From a virus: DNA of 60,905 bases. The stretch spans positions 1-60,905 of IMG/VR virus record IMGVR_UViG_3300031616_000005; one strand, 5' to 3'. Of this stretch, positions 38,025 through 46,941 are shown in pieces. How positions within the stretch are numbered: position 1 is the stretch's first letter; each line of letters opens with the position of its first letter. The notes beneath the pieces were generated by a model. It did not search any database, was not told the DNA's origin, and was given only the letters and a program-made list of their open reading frames with translations. The translations under genes and the position numbers were made by a program.

Positions 38025-38231
38025 TCAGTTCCGGTCGCCCGGGAACGACCCCGGGAGCCGACGGTCAGCTGACTTACGCTCGGTGGTCTTGCGGGTGTGG
38101 CGCTCGTAGGTAATGAACGCGACGATCCACGCCGCGCTGATGCCGATGGTGGCCAGCAACAGGGACGTCATGACATGCCCCGCCACCAGCGCGTAGATCG
38201 CGCCGGGGAGCATCCGGAAGAAGTCGAGCAT
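38025..38231 (-). CDS. 68-residue membrane protein
   Basis: ATG 38231 with GGGAGG upstream. Helix ~15-45 (ALVAGHVMTSLLLATIG and onwards), basic cytoplasmic-type tail. First gene of the island operon, under promoter copy 10. Confidence 0.6.
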   Translation of the reverse strand: MLDFFRMLPGAIYALVAGHVMTSLLLATIGISAAWIVAFITYERHTRKTTERKSADRRLPGSFPGDRN

Positions 38232-38254
38232 GAGGGCCTCCCTGGTCCGTGGTG

Positions 38255-38300
38255 CCTTGTATGGGACAACAATACAGGGCACTTGACACGGCCGTCAAGT
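38255..38300 (-). promoter_or_regulatory. Promoter-operator copy 10 with second palindrome
   Basis: Minus strand: -35 TTGACG, 18-base spacer, -10 TATTGT. Operator CCTTGTATG, 7 bases, AATACAGGG (38255-38279). ACTTGAC-N6-GTCAAGT (38281-38300) is a perfect palindrome over the -35. Drives the minus-strand island. Confidence 0.7.
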
Positions 38301-38520
38301 CGGGAGGGGAGACGAAACCGGGGCCCTCGATCAGCGGTCCTGGGAGGTGAGCGCTGAGAGTTGGCCCCGGCTTCTAGGGAGAGCGACCGCCGAAGCTGCC
38401 ACCAGTGCTATCGTAGCCCCAGCAAGACCACTGACAGGTGCTGGCCGTGGGCCGACCGGGTGTGCTTGACGCGGTAGAGCCCCACACGCTCCCCGTCACA
38501 GACGACTCGGAGACACCTAC
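38301..38520 (+). promoter_or_regulatory. Leader region of the capsid operon
   Basis: 220 bases without a gene. CCGGGGCC (38318-38325) can pair with GGCCCCGG (38363-38370) around a 37-base loop. TTGACG near 38467 has no good -10 at 16-18 bases. GGAGA precedes the GTG start of the capsid gene. Probably holds the late promoter and leader, but I cannot place the boxes securely. Confidence 0.4.
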
Positions 38521-40197
38521 GTGTTCACCCTGAAGGTCCCAGCGGACTTCTCCACGGTCACGGACGAAGACCTGACCGAGCTGGAAGCCCAGGCCCGCGA
38601 GGCGGCCAAGCCGCTCCTGCCGCGCGCCAAGCCCGAATCCACCGAGCCGCTCGACGACGAGGGCCGCTCCACGCTGCGCAAGCTCGCCGACGTGGTCACC
38701 AAGGTCAAGACCGAGCGCACCCGGCGCGTTGCGGCCCACGCCGCAGCGACCGCCGACGCCAAGGCCGACACCGACGCGGCCGAGGTCTTCGCCAGCGACC
38801 CGACCGTCACCGGCACCAAGGGCACGGACGACACCGTCACCGCGTCGACCACGCCGCGCGTCGGCGACGTCGCCAAGAACGCGCCCAAGACCGTCCCCGG
38901 CAACGTGCGGACCGACGAGGCCGACAAGCCGACTGCGCGCCTCGTGGCGCCGGCCAACCTGTCGAGCTTCAACATCGGCCACCAGTACACCGGGCTGGAC
39001 GAGGTCGCGAAGGCGGCCAACCAGGCGTTCGGCCTGATGCCGCGCGACGGCGCACCCGGCCAGTTCATCCGGACGCCGGTGATGCTCCTGGAGCGCAACT
39101 CGCAGTTCCAGGTCAACGAGAACGACGGCCCGGAGAAGCAGCTCGCGGTGCTCGATCAGGCCGGTTCGGAGTCGCGGCTCGACGGCGGCTCGCTGGTCGC
39201 GGCGGCCGGCTGGTGCGCGCCCTCGCAGATCGATTACGCGCTCTTCGAGCTAGAGACCTCGGACGGCCTGCTCGACCTGCCGGAGATCCAGATCAACCGG
39301 GGCGGCCTCCAGTTCACCCCCGGCCCGGACTTCTCCTCGATCTTCGCGGGCGCCGGCTACTGGCACCAGACGGAGGCCCAGGTCATCGCGGCCACCTCGA
39401 AGCCCACGATGGTCATCCCCTGCCCGTCCTTCACGGAGAAGCGGCTCGAAGTCGAGGGTGTCGCCATCACGGGCGCGTTCCTCCAGGACCGGGGTTACCC
39501 GGAGATGGTGCAGCGGTTCGTCCGGGGCGCGCTGATCGCGCACACCCGCAAGCTGAACATCTTCAAGATCAACCAGATCGTGGCCGGCTCGACGCTGTTC
39601 GACTACACCAACGTGGCGAACCTGCCGATCACCGACCCGATGTACAAGGACCTGACGGTCCTGTCGAAGCTGCTCAACGTCATCGGCACCCAGGTCGTCG
39701 ACTACCGGTACAAGTACCGGATGGCGGCCAATGCCACCCTGGAGTGCATCCTGCCGTTCTGGCTGCTGGAGGCCATTCGGGCGGACGTGCAGCGGCGGAT
39801 GGGCCTGGACCTGGACGTCGCCTTCTCGGTGACGGACGCCATGGTCAATGCGTGGTTCGCGGTGCGCGGTGTCCGGGTGCAGTGGATCTACGACTGGCAG
39901 GACACGTACAACTCGACCAACACGTCGATCGTCGGCCAGAGCGCCGGCATCTACGTGCTGCCCCAGGTCGTCGAGGCGATCATCTACGCGGCCGGCACGT
40001 GGGTCGCGGGCGTCTCCCCGGTCGTGCGGCTCGACACCGTGTACGACTCGACGAACCTGGCGCTCAACCAGTACGCCGCCCTGTTCTCCGAGGAAGGCAT
40101 CCTGGTGGCGAAGCGTGGCTTCGAGTCGCGGCGCCTCAAGGTCAACATCTACTCGTCCGGCGCGACCGGCGCGACCCGGGACATGACCAACGGCTAA
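38521..40197 (+). CDS. Major capsid protein
   Basis: 558 residues from GTG 38521 (GGAGA 8 bases upstream). The N-terminal ~140 residues are charged, Ala/Thr/Asp-rich and low complexity, like a built-in scaffold (delta domain) removed by the protease at 32486. From ~150 the HK97-type body: FNIGHQYTGLDEVAKAANQA, DGLLDLPEIQINRGGLQF, FVRGALIAHTRKLNIFKINQ, and a C-terminal RLDTVYDSTNLALNQYAALF. Closely resembles long actinophage capsid proteins. Confidence 0.85.
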   Translation: MFTLKVPADFSTVTDEDLTELEAQAREAAKPLLPRAKPESTEPLDDEGRSTLRKLADVVTKVKTERTRRVAAHAAATADAKADTDAAEVFASDPTVTGTKGTDDTVTASTTPRVGDVAKNAPKTVPGNVRTDEADKPTARLVAPANLSSFNIGHQYTGLDEVAKAANQAFGLMPRDGAPGQFIRTPVMLLERNSQFQVNENDGPEKQLAVLDQAGSESRLDGGSLVAAAGWCAPSQIDYALFELETSDGLLDLPEIQINRGGLQFTPGPDFSSIFAGAGYWHQTEAQVIAATSKPTMVIPCPSFTEKRLEVEGVAITGAFLQDRGYPEMVQRFVRGALIAHTRKLNIFKINQIVAGSTLFDYTNVANLPITDPMYKDLTVLSKLLNVIGTQVVDYRYKYRMAANATLECILPFWLLEAIRADVQRRMGLDLDVAFSVTDAMVNAWFAVRGVRVQWIYDWQDTYNSTNTSIVGQSAGIYVLPQVVEAIIYAAGTWVAGVSPVVRLDTVYDSTNLALNQYAALFSEEGILVAKRGFESRRLKVNIYSSGATGATRDMTNG

Positions 40198-40205
40198 GAC
40201 GGACC

Positions 40206-40231
40206 GGCCGGGCGCCTGATCGCGCCCGGCC
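40206..40231 (+). terminator. Hairpin after the capsid gene
   Basis: GGCCGGGCGC, loop CTGATC, GCGCCCGGCC: a perfect 10-bp stem 8 bases after the stop. Likely reduces read-through so capsid protein is made in excess. Confidence 0.65.
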
Positions 40232-40263
40232 CTCCGCTTGCCCGGTCACCGAAAGGAGAGGTC

Positions 40264-40671
40264 ATGTCCACCGAGTTCGAACGCACGGACGCGCTCTACA
40301 CGATCGTCGAGGCGGTCGCCGTCGCGGCGGCCGACACGTCGACCGTCATCGTTGCCAACATGCCGCGTGACGGCCGTGTGGTGTCGCTCCAGCTGGTCCC
40401 GCGCGCCGCGATCACCGCGAACGCGACCAACTTCGCCACCGTCACGCTCCAGAACAAGGGCCCGCTCGGCTCCGGTTCGACGGCGATGGCCTCGCGCACC
40501 TGGTCCGCGACCAACTCGGTCGCCGGCACCAAGGAGGCGGGCACCCTCAACGGCACGCCGGCCAACCTGGAGTTCAAGCAGGGCGATCAGCTGATCTACG
40601 TCCACTCCTCGGCCGCCGCCGGCCTGGCGCTCCCCGCGACCGCCGTGGTCGTCGGCTGGCTCCCCCGGTAA
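40264..40671 (+). CDS. Probable head decoration/fibre protein
   Basis: 135 residues, ATG with AAAGGAGAG upstream. All-beta, Thr/Ala-rich jelly-roll-like sequence (VIVANMPRDGRVVSLQLVPR, ATVTLQNKGPLG). Position directly after the capsid gene and a partial terminator fits an abundant surface protein. No exact family. Confidence 0.55.
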   Translation: MSTEFERTDALYTIVEAVAVAAADTSTVIVANMPRDGRVVSLQLVPRAAITANATNFATVTLQNKGPLGSGSTAMASRTWSATNSVAGTKEAGTLNGTPANLEFKQGDQLIYVHSSAAAGLALPATAVVVGWLPR

Positions 40672-40680
40672 GGAGCTGAC

Positions 40681-41535
40681 GTGGCAATCCCGGCGTTCAT
40701 CCTCGATCCGCCTGCCCCGCCAAACCGGCGTAGCGGGTTGATGGAGGCTGCCACGGGTCCGCTGGCGTTGCCGACCCACGCCCAGACCTCCGGCGCTGTT
40801 TGGTGGTCCACGGCGTGCGGCACGGCCCACCTGTATCCGCCGGCCTGCCTCAACCCGCCCTACCAGGCGTACACCTTCGACGCGGAGGACGGCTTGGTCC
40901 AGGCGTTCCCGTTCGTGGTCTACGCCTCGGAGAAGTGCACCCCGATCGGAAACCCGATCGCGCGCGCCCAGCAGGTCGTGCGCGATCGGTTCGCGCTCGG
41001 GGAGGGTTTCGCCATCGAGAAGGCATTGTGGGGCGGCGGCGAGGGCGTCACCGGCATCTTTGAGCAGCTTGTGGCGCTCGGCGTCGCGGCCAACCCGCAG
41101 GTGACCGTCCTGGGCACATCCACCGACATCCCGGCGGCGGTCAGCCTGCTTGAGCAGCAGGCGGCCGATTCCGGATACCACGGGCCAATCATCATCCACG
41201 CCCGTCCTCGGCTGGCACCGTACTTCGCCAACCACAGCCAGTTCCGGACCCACCTATCCGGCGACGGGACGCTGCTCTACACGTGGAACGGCTCCATGGT
41301 CGTCTTCGGCCCCGGCTACTCCGGCAACAGCACGGCCGGCGTCGTACCGGATGCCACCAAAGAGGCCATGTACATCACGGGCCGAGTGCTGCTGTGGAAG
41401 GAGGAGGGCGATCTCTTCATCTCCCCTGAGCAGGTGCTGGACCGGACCCTGAACCAGCGCCAGATCTTCGGCGCGCGGGCGTACGCCCTCGGCATCGAGT
41501 GCCTCGCGGCGGCCACCGTCGTCACGCGGGCCTGA
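40681..41535 (+). CDS. Head-associated structural protein
   Basis: 284 residues from GTG 40681. Contains FPFVVYASEKCTPIGNPIAR, ALWGGGEGVTGIFEQLVALG and AGVVPDATKEAMYITGRVLLW; similar proteins lie after the capsid gene in several actinophages. Mixed alpha/beta, which might be a second HK97-like minor capsid protein. Function unproven. Confidence 0.5.
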   Translation: MAIPAFILDPPAPPNRRSGLMEAATGPLALPTHAQTSGAVWWSTACGTAHLYPPACLNPPYQAYTFDAEDGLVQAFPFVVYASEKCTPIGNPIARAQQVVRDRFALGEGFAIEKALWGGGEGVTGIFEQLVALGVAANPQVTVLGTSTDIPAAVSLLEQQAADSGYHGPIIIHARPRLAPYFANHSQFRTHLSGDGTLLYTWNGSMVVFGPGYSGNSTAGVVPDATKEAMYITGRVLLWKEEGDLFISPEQVLDRTLNQRQIFGARAYALGIECLAAATVVTRA

Positions 41536-41547
41536 GAAGGAGCGATC

Positions 41548-42009
41548 ATGACGGAGTACGTCCTCGGACCTGACGAGGATCAGCAGGAGGTCGCTCAGCG
41601 TCTCCTGGCCGCAGCCAAGGACCCGGCGTCGGTCAGCTGGTCGCCGCGTCCGAACAGTCACCCGCACGGCGGTGTCTTCGTGCTCGTGGACGACGAGGCG
41701 GAAGCGATCATCGCGGCCGTCGCGGCGGCCCGCAAGGCGCAGGAAGACCGGATCACGGCAGCCCTGGCGGCGGCCGAGGAGCGGGACGTCAAGGCCGACG
41801 AGACCGGGCTCACCCCGGCCCAGCTCGGCTTCCCCGCCGACACCACGCCGGCCGAGGACGAGGACGCCGAGGATGCGGCCGATGAGGCTGTGGTCGACGA
41901 CCCGAGCACGCCGGAGGACGAGCATGCCGACGCTCAGGACCGGGTGGCCAAGCGCCGCGCGGCCCGCAAGGCGGCGGCTGCACCGGCGGACGAGCAGAAG
42001 AGCGAGTAG
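41548..42009 (+). CDS. Acidic Ala/Glu-rich hypothetical protein
   Basis: 153 residues. Globular ~55 residues, a helix, then low-complexity Glu/Asp/Ala and a basic end (VAKRRAARKAAAA). Located in the head-tail block; role unknown. Confidence 0.5.
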   Translation: MTEYVLGPDEDQQEVAQRLLAAAKDPASVSWSPRPNSHPHGGVFVLVDDEAEAIIAAVAAARKAQEDRITAALAAAEERDVKADETGLTPAQLGFPADTTPAEDEDAEDAADEAVVDDPSTPEDEHADAQDRVAKRRAARKAAAAPADEQKSE

Positions 42010-42012
42010 CCA

Positions 42013-42696
42013 ATGCCCAGTGTCTGCCTCAAGCCCATCCGGCTCGACATCATTCGAGTGACGAAGCTGGATGCTTGCGGTGCCCCGATCCACGGCTCCA
42101 AGACCTTCGTGGTCACCGACGGCATGGTGTCCGTCGAGGCCAAGATGGAAATCGAGGCGGGCACCGAGTACAAGCTCAAGGGCGCCAACGACAAGTTCAT
42201 CGTCAACGACGTCGGCCGCCCGCTGCTGAAGTGGGTCAACCTGACCATCAACCTCGGCAAGGTCGACCCGGAGCTTCACGCGCTCATGTCGGGCTCGCCC
42301 GTCGTGCTGGACGACTCGGCCACCCCACAGAGTGTCGGCTTCCGCATCCGCGAGCAGGTCTTCCAGGACTTCGCCCTGGAAGGCTGGACCGACCTCCAGG
42401 GCCAGGCGTGCGTGGGCGGCAACGTCGCCTTCGGCTACGTGCTGTTCCCGTGGGTGACCAACGCCGTCATCGGTGACTTCACGCTGGAGAACGCGCTCGC
42501 GACGTTCCCCATCCAGCAGGCCCGGACCAAGTCCGGCTCGGCGTGGGGCGTGGGCCCGTACAACGTCAACAAGGGCCAGGTGTCCGGTCTGCCGCTCCCG
42601 CTGCTGACCAGCATCAACACGCTCGACCACATGGACTTCCACCTGACCACGCAGGCCCCGCCGACCGCAGTCTGCGGCGCGCAGGACCTGGCGTAA
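42013..42696 (+). CDS. Major tail (tube) protein
   Basis: 227 residues. Beta-sandwich content and phrases typical of actinophage tube proteins: LKPIRLDIIRVTKLDACGAP, GMVSVEAKMEIEAGTEYKLK, VGRPLLKWVNLTINLGKVDP. Polymerises into the tail tube measured by the tape measure protein. Confidence 0.75.
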   Translation: MPSVCLKPIRLDIIRVTKLDACGAPIHGSKTFVVTDGMVSVEAKMEIEAGTEYKLKGANDKFIVNDVGRPLLKWVNLTINLGKVDPELHALMSGSPVVLDDSATPQSVGFRIREQVFQDFALEGWTDLQGQACVGGNVAFGYVLFPWVTNAVIGDFTLENALATFPIQQARTKSGSAWGVGPYNVNKGQVSGLPLPLLTSINTLDHMDFHLTTQAPPTAVCGAQDLA

Positions 42697-42708
42697 GGAG
42701 CCGGAGCG

Positions 42709-43224
42709 ATGACTCTCGACAACACCGGGATCAGCTTCTCGGTCGCGGCCACCCTGAACAACCCGCTCGACCTGAACGTGATCGCCACGGCCCCGCTGTC
42801 GGTGGCCCAGTCCTACGGCTTCTCCACGGGCGTGGGCGCGAGCCAGGCGGACAAGATCTTCGCCGACACCCGCACCATCACCGCCTCGTCGAACGATGAC
42901 CTCGACCTGGCCGGCGTGCTGGTCGACGCCCTCGGCTCGGTGATCACCTTCGCGCGGTTGAAGGCGCTCATCGTGCGGGCGGCGGTGACCAACGTCAACA
43001 ACCTGGTCATTGGCGGCGCCGCGTCCAACCCGGTGACGACCATCCTGGGCGGCACCACGCCCACGCTGACCATTCGGCCGGGCGGCCTGCTCGTGCTGAC
43101 CGTCGGCGCGGACGCGATCGGCTACGTGATCACGGCGGCGACCGCCGACATCCTGCGCTTCACCAATGGCGGCGCGGGCTCCTCGGTGAACTACGACGTG
43201 ATTCTGATCGGGGCCAGCGCGTAA
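42709..43224 (+). CDS. Beta-rich virion-associated protein
   Basis: 171 residues. Repeated strands (ISFSVAATLNNPLDLNVIA, PTLTIRPGGLLVLTVGADAI) resemble tail-tube accessory or Ig-like decoration proteins. Placed right after the tube gene and before a terminator. Confidence 0.5.
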   Translation: MTLDNTGISFSVAATLNNPLDLNVIATAPLSVAQSYGFSTGVGASQADKIFADTRTITASSNDDLDLAGVLVDALGSVITFARLKALIVRAAVTNVNNLVIGGAASNPVTTILGGTTPTLTIRPGGLLVLTVGADAIGYVITAATADILRFTNGGAGSSVNYDVILIGASA

Positions 43225-43249
43225 CCTGGCGTCGTCGACCGAACGGCTA

Positions 43250-43285
43250 CCGGCCGGGCAGCTCGCAGGGGAGCGGCCCGGCCGG
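43250..43285 (+). terminator. GC hairpin between tail and connector genes
   Basis: CCGGCCGGGC (43250-43259) and GCCCGGCCGG (43276-43285), perfect 10-bp stem with an inner AGCTC/GAGC stem. Confidence 0.6.
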
Positions 43286-43298
43286 TCTCGGAAAGGGG

Positions 43299-44102
43299 AT
43301 GATCATGGACCAGCCAGGCACGGGCTGGGCGCCGAACACCGCGCTCTGCTCGAAGTGGTCCGGGTACTCCGCGACCGCCCAGGCGTATGCCCTGCTCGTC
43401 TCGAAGCGGGTCATATGGGCGGCCACCGGCCGGCAGTACGGTCTTGAGCAGGTGCTCGTGCGGCCCTCACGCCCCGTGCAGTCACCGCTGTATCGCACGT
43501 ACCCGGTCGGTTTCGCCGGCTACGGCTTCTGGACCCTCTTCGGTGTCAATGGCGGCGCGGCCTTCCAGATCATCGGGAACTGTGGCTGTGGTCCCTCGGC
43601 AATCACCGGGGTCAGCTCGTGCGGGTGCTCCGGCGGGGACATCTCGATCCCCGACAACGTGGCCTCGATCGTCTCCATCGCCATCGACGGCGTGACGATC
43701 GACCCGGCCACATACACCCTGCTGGGAGGATATGTGACCCGGACGGATGGAACGGTCTGGCCGTCCATCCAGAACTTCTCTCTCCCGCTCGGCCAGCCCG
43801 GTACCTGGTCGATTACCTACATGCAGGGCATCGCGGTCCCGGACGACCTCAACGACGCGGCCGGGCTCTATGCCTGCCAGATCGGCGCGGCCGTCACCGG
43901 CGGCTCCTGCCAGCTACCGAACCGCGTGCAGTCGATCACCAGGCAGGGTCTCGACATCCAGTACATCGACCCTGGTAACTACCTGCACGAGAATCGCACC
44001 GGATACGACCTGGTGGACTCGATCATCGCCACCTACAACCCCGACGGGCTGCGCCAGCGGGCCCGCATCATCTCGCTCGACACGCCGCAGTTCCGCCGGT
44101 AG
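43299..44102 (+). CDS. Head-to-tail adaptor
   Basis: 267 residues (ATG 43299; ATG 43305 also possible). TAQAYALLVSKRVIWAATGR near the N-terminus and VPDDLNDAAGLYACQIG near residue 190 are hallmarks of the gp15/HK97 gp6-type connector of actinophages. A Cys cluster (CGCGP, CGCSGGD) sits near residues 88-113. Bridges portal and tail. Confidence 0.75.
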   Translation: MIMDQPGTGWAPNTALCSKWSGYSATAQAYALLVSKRVIWAATGRQYGLEQVLVRPSRPVQSPLYRTYPVGFAGYGFWTLFGVNGGAAFQIIGNCGCGPSAITGVSSCGCSGGDISIPDNVASIVSIAIDGVTIDPATYTLLGGYVTRTDGTVWPSIQNFSLPLGQPGTWSITYMQGIAVPDDLNDAAGLYACQIGAAVTGGSCQLPNRVQSITRQGLDIQYIDPGNYLHENRTGYDLVDSIIATYNPDGLRQRARIISLDTPQFRR

Positions 44103-44111
44103 GAGTCCCCC

Positions 44112-44714
44112 ATGTTCTGGTTTGCAGGCGGCGTCGCGCCGTCCACCGTCAACACGATGACCGTCACCGCGCACACCGTGACCTACGTGCCCGACCGGAT
44201 CGCCAACGCGTTCGTGTCCGACCTGTCCAACGAGGTAGCGGCGGGCCTGGGCTACTCGACCGGCGGCGTCAGTGTCGGCGTGCTGACCAAGACCAAGACG
44301 ACCGCGAACAGCTGGACCGTACAGCGGGCAGCGTCGACCGCCTACGCCCTCGGCGACGTCGTGCGACCGGCGGCGGCCAACGGCTTCATCTACCGGGCCA
44401 CGAGCGCCGGCACCACGGCGGCGGGTCTGCCCACCTATCCGACGGTGATGGGCCAGACCGTTGCAGACGGCGGCGTCACCTGGGAGTGCTACGGCGTCGG
44501 CATCGAGGTGTGGACCTGGGCGACCGCGCCGTCCTGGGCGTCGGCGACGTTCGTCTTCCGTAGCCTGGTGCTGTCGGACCGCACCACCGGCGTGGCGGCC
44601 ACGGAGCCGTTGATCGGCGTCAGTACCTACGCGTCCGACCAGACGGCCTCGGGCACCACGTTCACGATCAACCAGCACCCCTCGCTGGGCGTCCTCCACG
44701 TCGCCATCCAGTAG
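44112..44714 (+). CDS. Virion protein of the connector block
   Basis: 200 residues, all-beta. Contains a carbohydrate-binding-like phrase (YALGDVVRPAAANGFIYRAT, AAGLPTYPTVMGQTVADGG, VTWECYG), as in phage head fibres. Likely surface-exposed. No exact family. Confidence 0.5.
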   Translation: MFWFAGGVAPSTVNTMTVTAHTVTYVPDRIANAFVSDLSNEVAAGLGYSTGGVSVGVLTKTKTTANSWTVQRAASTAYALGDVVRPAAANGFIYRATSAGTTAAGLPTYPTVMGQTVADGGVTWECYGVGIEVWTWATAPSWASATFVFRSLVLSDRTTGVAATEPLIGVSTYASDQTASGTTFTINQHPSLGVLHVAIQ

Positions 44715-44755
44715 CGTCCGTCCATCCTGCTGGAGCAAAGAGACTGGAGTAAGCC

Positions 44756-46939
44756 GTGTCGACGATCGTTGCGTTCACCGGCTTCGAGTTCGGCACCGAG
44801 ACGGGGATAAGCGTCGGGCCGTTCGACGGCGCAACGGGCGTGCAGGGCACCGATTACAAGGTGGTTGCCGGCACGCCTGTTGTCGGGTCGTTCGTCGGTC
44901 AGGTGACCACGCTCAACAACAAGGGCTATTTCTGGAACACGACCACGCTGGGCGCCGGCAAGACCGACCTGGTGGTGTCGCTGCGCTTCATGTTCTCGAC
45001 GCTTCCCGGGACCGCGAACGACTTCCACGCCATCGATGTAGCAGCCAGCACTGACCGGTCCGGTTTCTACTACGACCCGGCCGACCAGAAAATCCATGCG
45101 TGGATCACCTCGGCAACCCAGGCAGCCAGTTCGACGATCGTGGCGAACACCTGGTACACGCTCCAGTTCCACTTCAGCTGCGTGGCCAGCATCAACACCC
45201 TGGACTGGACCTTCAACGGGGTGGCCCAGACCCAGGTGACGAACAACCTCGGCGCGAGCACCATTGCCCGGTACGAGCTGGGCAACCGGGGCGGTTCGAC
45301 GGGTGTGGTCAACTTCGACGACGCGGCCGTCAGCGTCACGGCGGCCGACCACCCGCTGCCGATGTACCAGGTCCGCCTGGTTGGCGTCGACACCGGCGGC
45401 ACCACCACCGAGATCGGGACCGCCAACTCCACCGTCCGCTTCACTGCCAATGGCACGCTCGACGGGACCCACAGCTCGGCCGCGATCCTTACCGCGTTGT
45501 CCGAGCTTCCTCCGCTGCTCGGCGCCACCTCCTCGGGTGTCGCACAGCAGACGGCGGGCGCTGGCAACGCGGTGGAGATCCCGATGTCCACCTACACGCT
45601 CACCGGCGGCGAAACGATCGCCTACACGCGCATCTACCTGGCCGGCTGGGCGGCGTCGGCGCTCGCGGCCAACCTGGGCCTGCGCGCGTGGAACGGCACC
45701 GCTGAGACGATCCTGCACGGCGACACGGCGGCGACCGGCTTCGACAACACCACCAACGGCGCTTGGTACGCGTTTCTGTACACCGGCGTGACCGACCAGA
45801 CGACGCTGAATGCCCTCACGGTCCGGATGGGCTACTCCACGGACGTCTCCCCGGTGATCGGCGCTCACGCGATCTACGCGGAGTTGCTGATCCTGCCCGG
45901 CGCCGGGAGCGCCAGCATCAACGATCTGGCCGGCGGCGGTGCGGGATCCGGTGGCACCACAGAGGGCATCACAACCGTCCTGAATGACACATCGGGCGGC
46001 GGGGCTGGCGCGGGTAGTACGGGGCCCGAAACGACGACCGTAGCCCTCCTGGACCTCGCGGGCGGCGGTGCGGGCGCTGGCTCCCGGGGGCCCGAGGGCA
46101 TCACCACCGTTCTCAACGACGTGGCCGGCGGTGGCGCCGGTGCCGGCGGCGTGGTCGAGTCCACCACGGTACAGCTGGCCGACCTCGCGGGCGGCGGTGC
46201 GGGCGCTGGTGCAACTGCCAACACGATTGGCACTTTGCTGGCAGATACGGCCGGCGGCGGTGCGGCGTCCGGCGGGGGCCTGGAGACCTTCACGGCCGGC
46301 GGGTCGCCGGTGACGTTGGCCGACGTGCCCGGCGGTGGGGCGGCCTCGGGTGGCACGATCGAGGTCCCTGCAATTGGAACGGTGGTCCACGACACCATGG
46401 TCATGCCCGTACTGATCAAGGCGCTCGCCTGCCTGCAAGCCCAGGCGCCCAGCTGGCCGAACGCTCCCGCGCTGTTCCGGCTCCAGTCCGGTAATGCGTT
46501 CGTGGCCTCGGCGGACTCCGCGTTCGACGAGTGCTGTGCCGGCGTGGCGTGGGTTCGGATGGGCACCGCCTACCCGACCGACGACTTTCCGATCCAGAAG
46601 ACTACGGTCGGTGACGGCACCGAAACGGACTGGGCGGTTCAGCTGGAATTCGGCGTCCAGCGGTGCATCCCGACCCAGGGCGACGACGGCATGATGGGCT
46701 CGGTGGTGACGACCGCGCAGCACTTCGCGGCCGTGCAGCAGGAGCAGGACGACGCTCACATGATCCGCACGACGGCATGCTGTCTGCGGGACGGCTACCT
46801 GTATCCGAATGGCCAGAAAATGGGCAACTCCGGGATGATCATCGGTGTCCAGACTCCGCTGGAGAACCAGGGCCCGTGCGGCGGAATCATGATCATCGTG
46901 ACCGTCCGGGTACCGGCCTGCGATTGTCTTACTCTGTGA
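44756..46939 (+). CDS. Fusion: LamG-like domain, Gly-repeat linker, head-tail connector domain
   Basis: 727 residues from GTG 44756. Residues 1-200 look like a LamG/concanavalin-type beta sandwich (NTWYTLQFHF and NTLDWTFNGVAQ are typical). Residues ~390-535 carry about seven copies of a unit like LNDxAGGGAGAG separated by Thr/Val strands. Residues ~545-727 match a separate actinophage connector (PNAPALFRLQSGN, FDECCAGVAWVRMG, MMGSVVTTAQHF and Cys-rich end). Connectors are normally stand-alone, so this appears to be a connector bearing a sugar-binding fibre. A join of two genes by sequencing error is unlikely because the repeats stay in frame. Confidence 0.65.
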   Translation: MSTIVAFTGFEFGTETGISVGPFDGATGVQGTDYKVVAGTPVVGSFVGQVTTLNNKGYFWNTTTLGAGKTDLVVSLRFMFSTLPGTANDFHAIDVAASTDRSGFYYDPADQKIHAWITSATQAASSTIVANTWYTLQFHFSCVASINTLDWTFNGVAQTQVTNNLGASTIARYELGNRGGSTGVVNFDDAAVSVTAADHPLPMYQVRLVGVDTGGTTTEIGTANSTVRFTANGTLDGTHSSAAILTALSELPPLLGATSSGVAQQTAGAGNAVEIPMSTYTLTGGETIAYTRIYLAGWAASALAANLGLRAWNGTAETILHGDTAATGFDNTTNGAWYAFLYTGVTDQTTLNALTVRMGYSTDVSPVIGAHAIYAELLILPGAGSASINDLAGGGAGSGGTTEGITTVLNDTSGGGAGAGSTGPETTTVALLDLAGGGAGAGSRGPEGITTVLNDVAGGGAGAGGVVESTTVQLADLAGGGAGAGATANTIGTLLADTAGGGAASGGGLETFTAGGSPVTLADVPGGGAASGGTIEVPAIGTVVHDTMVMPVLIKALACLQAQAPSWPNAPALFRLQSGNAFVASADSAFDECCAGVAWVRMGTAYPTDDFPIQKTTVGDGTETDWAVQLEFGVQRCIPTQGDDGMMGSVVTTAQHFAAVQQEQDDAHMIRTTACCLRDGYLYPNGQKMGNSGMIIGVQTPLENQGPCGGIMIIVTVRVPACDCLTL

Positions 46940-46941
46940 CC

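Noticed and set aside
45920-46360. Regular repeats considered as CRISPR-like
   Set aside because: They are in frame, imperfect and inside a coding gene, with no constant repeat-spacer pattern. No CRISPR array is seen anywhere.
44627-46759. 710-residue minus-strand frame opposite the neck fusion gene
   Set aside because: Shadow of the LamG-connector gene, which has recognisable domains on the plus strand.
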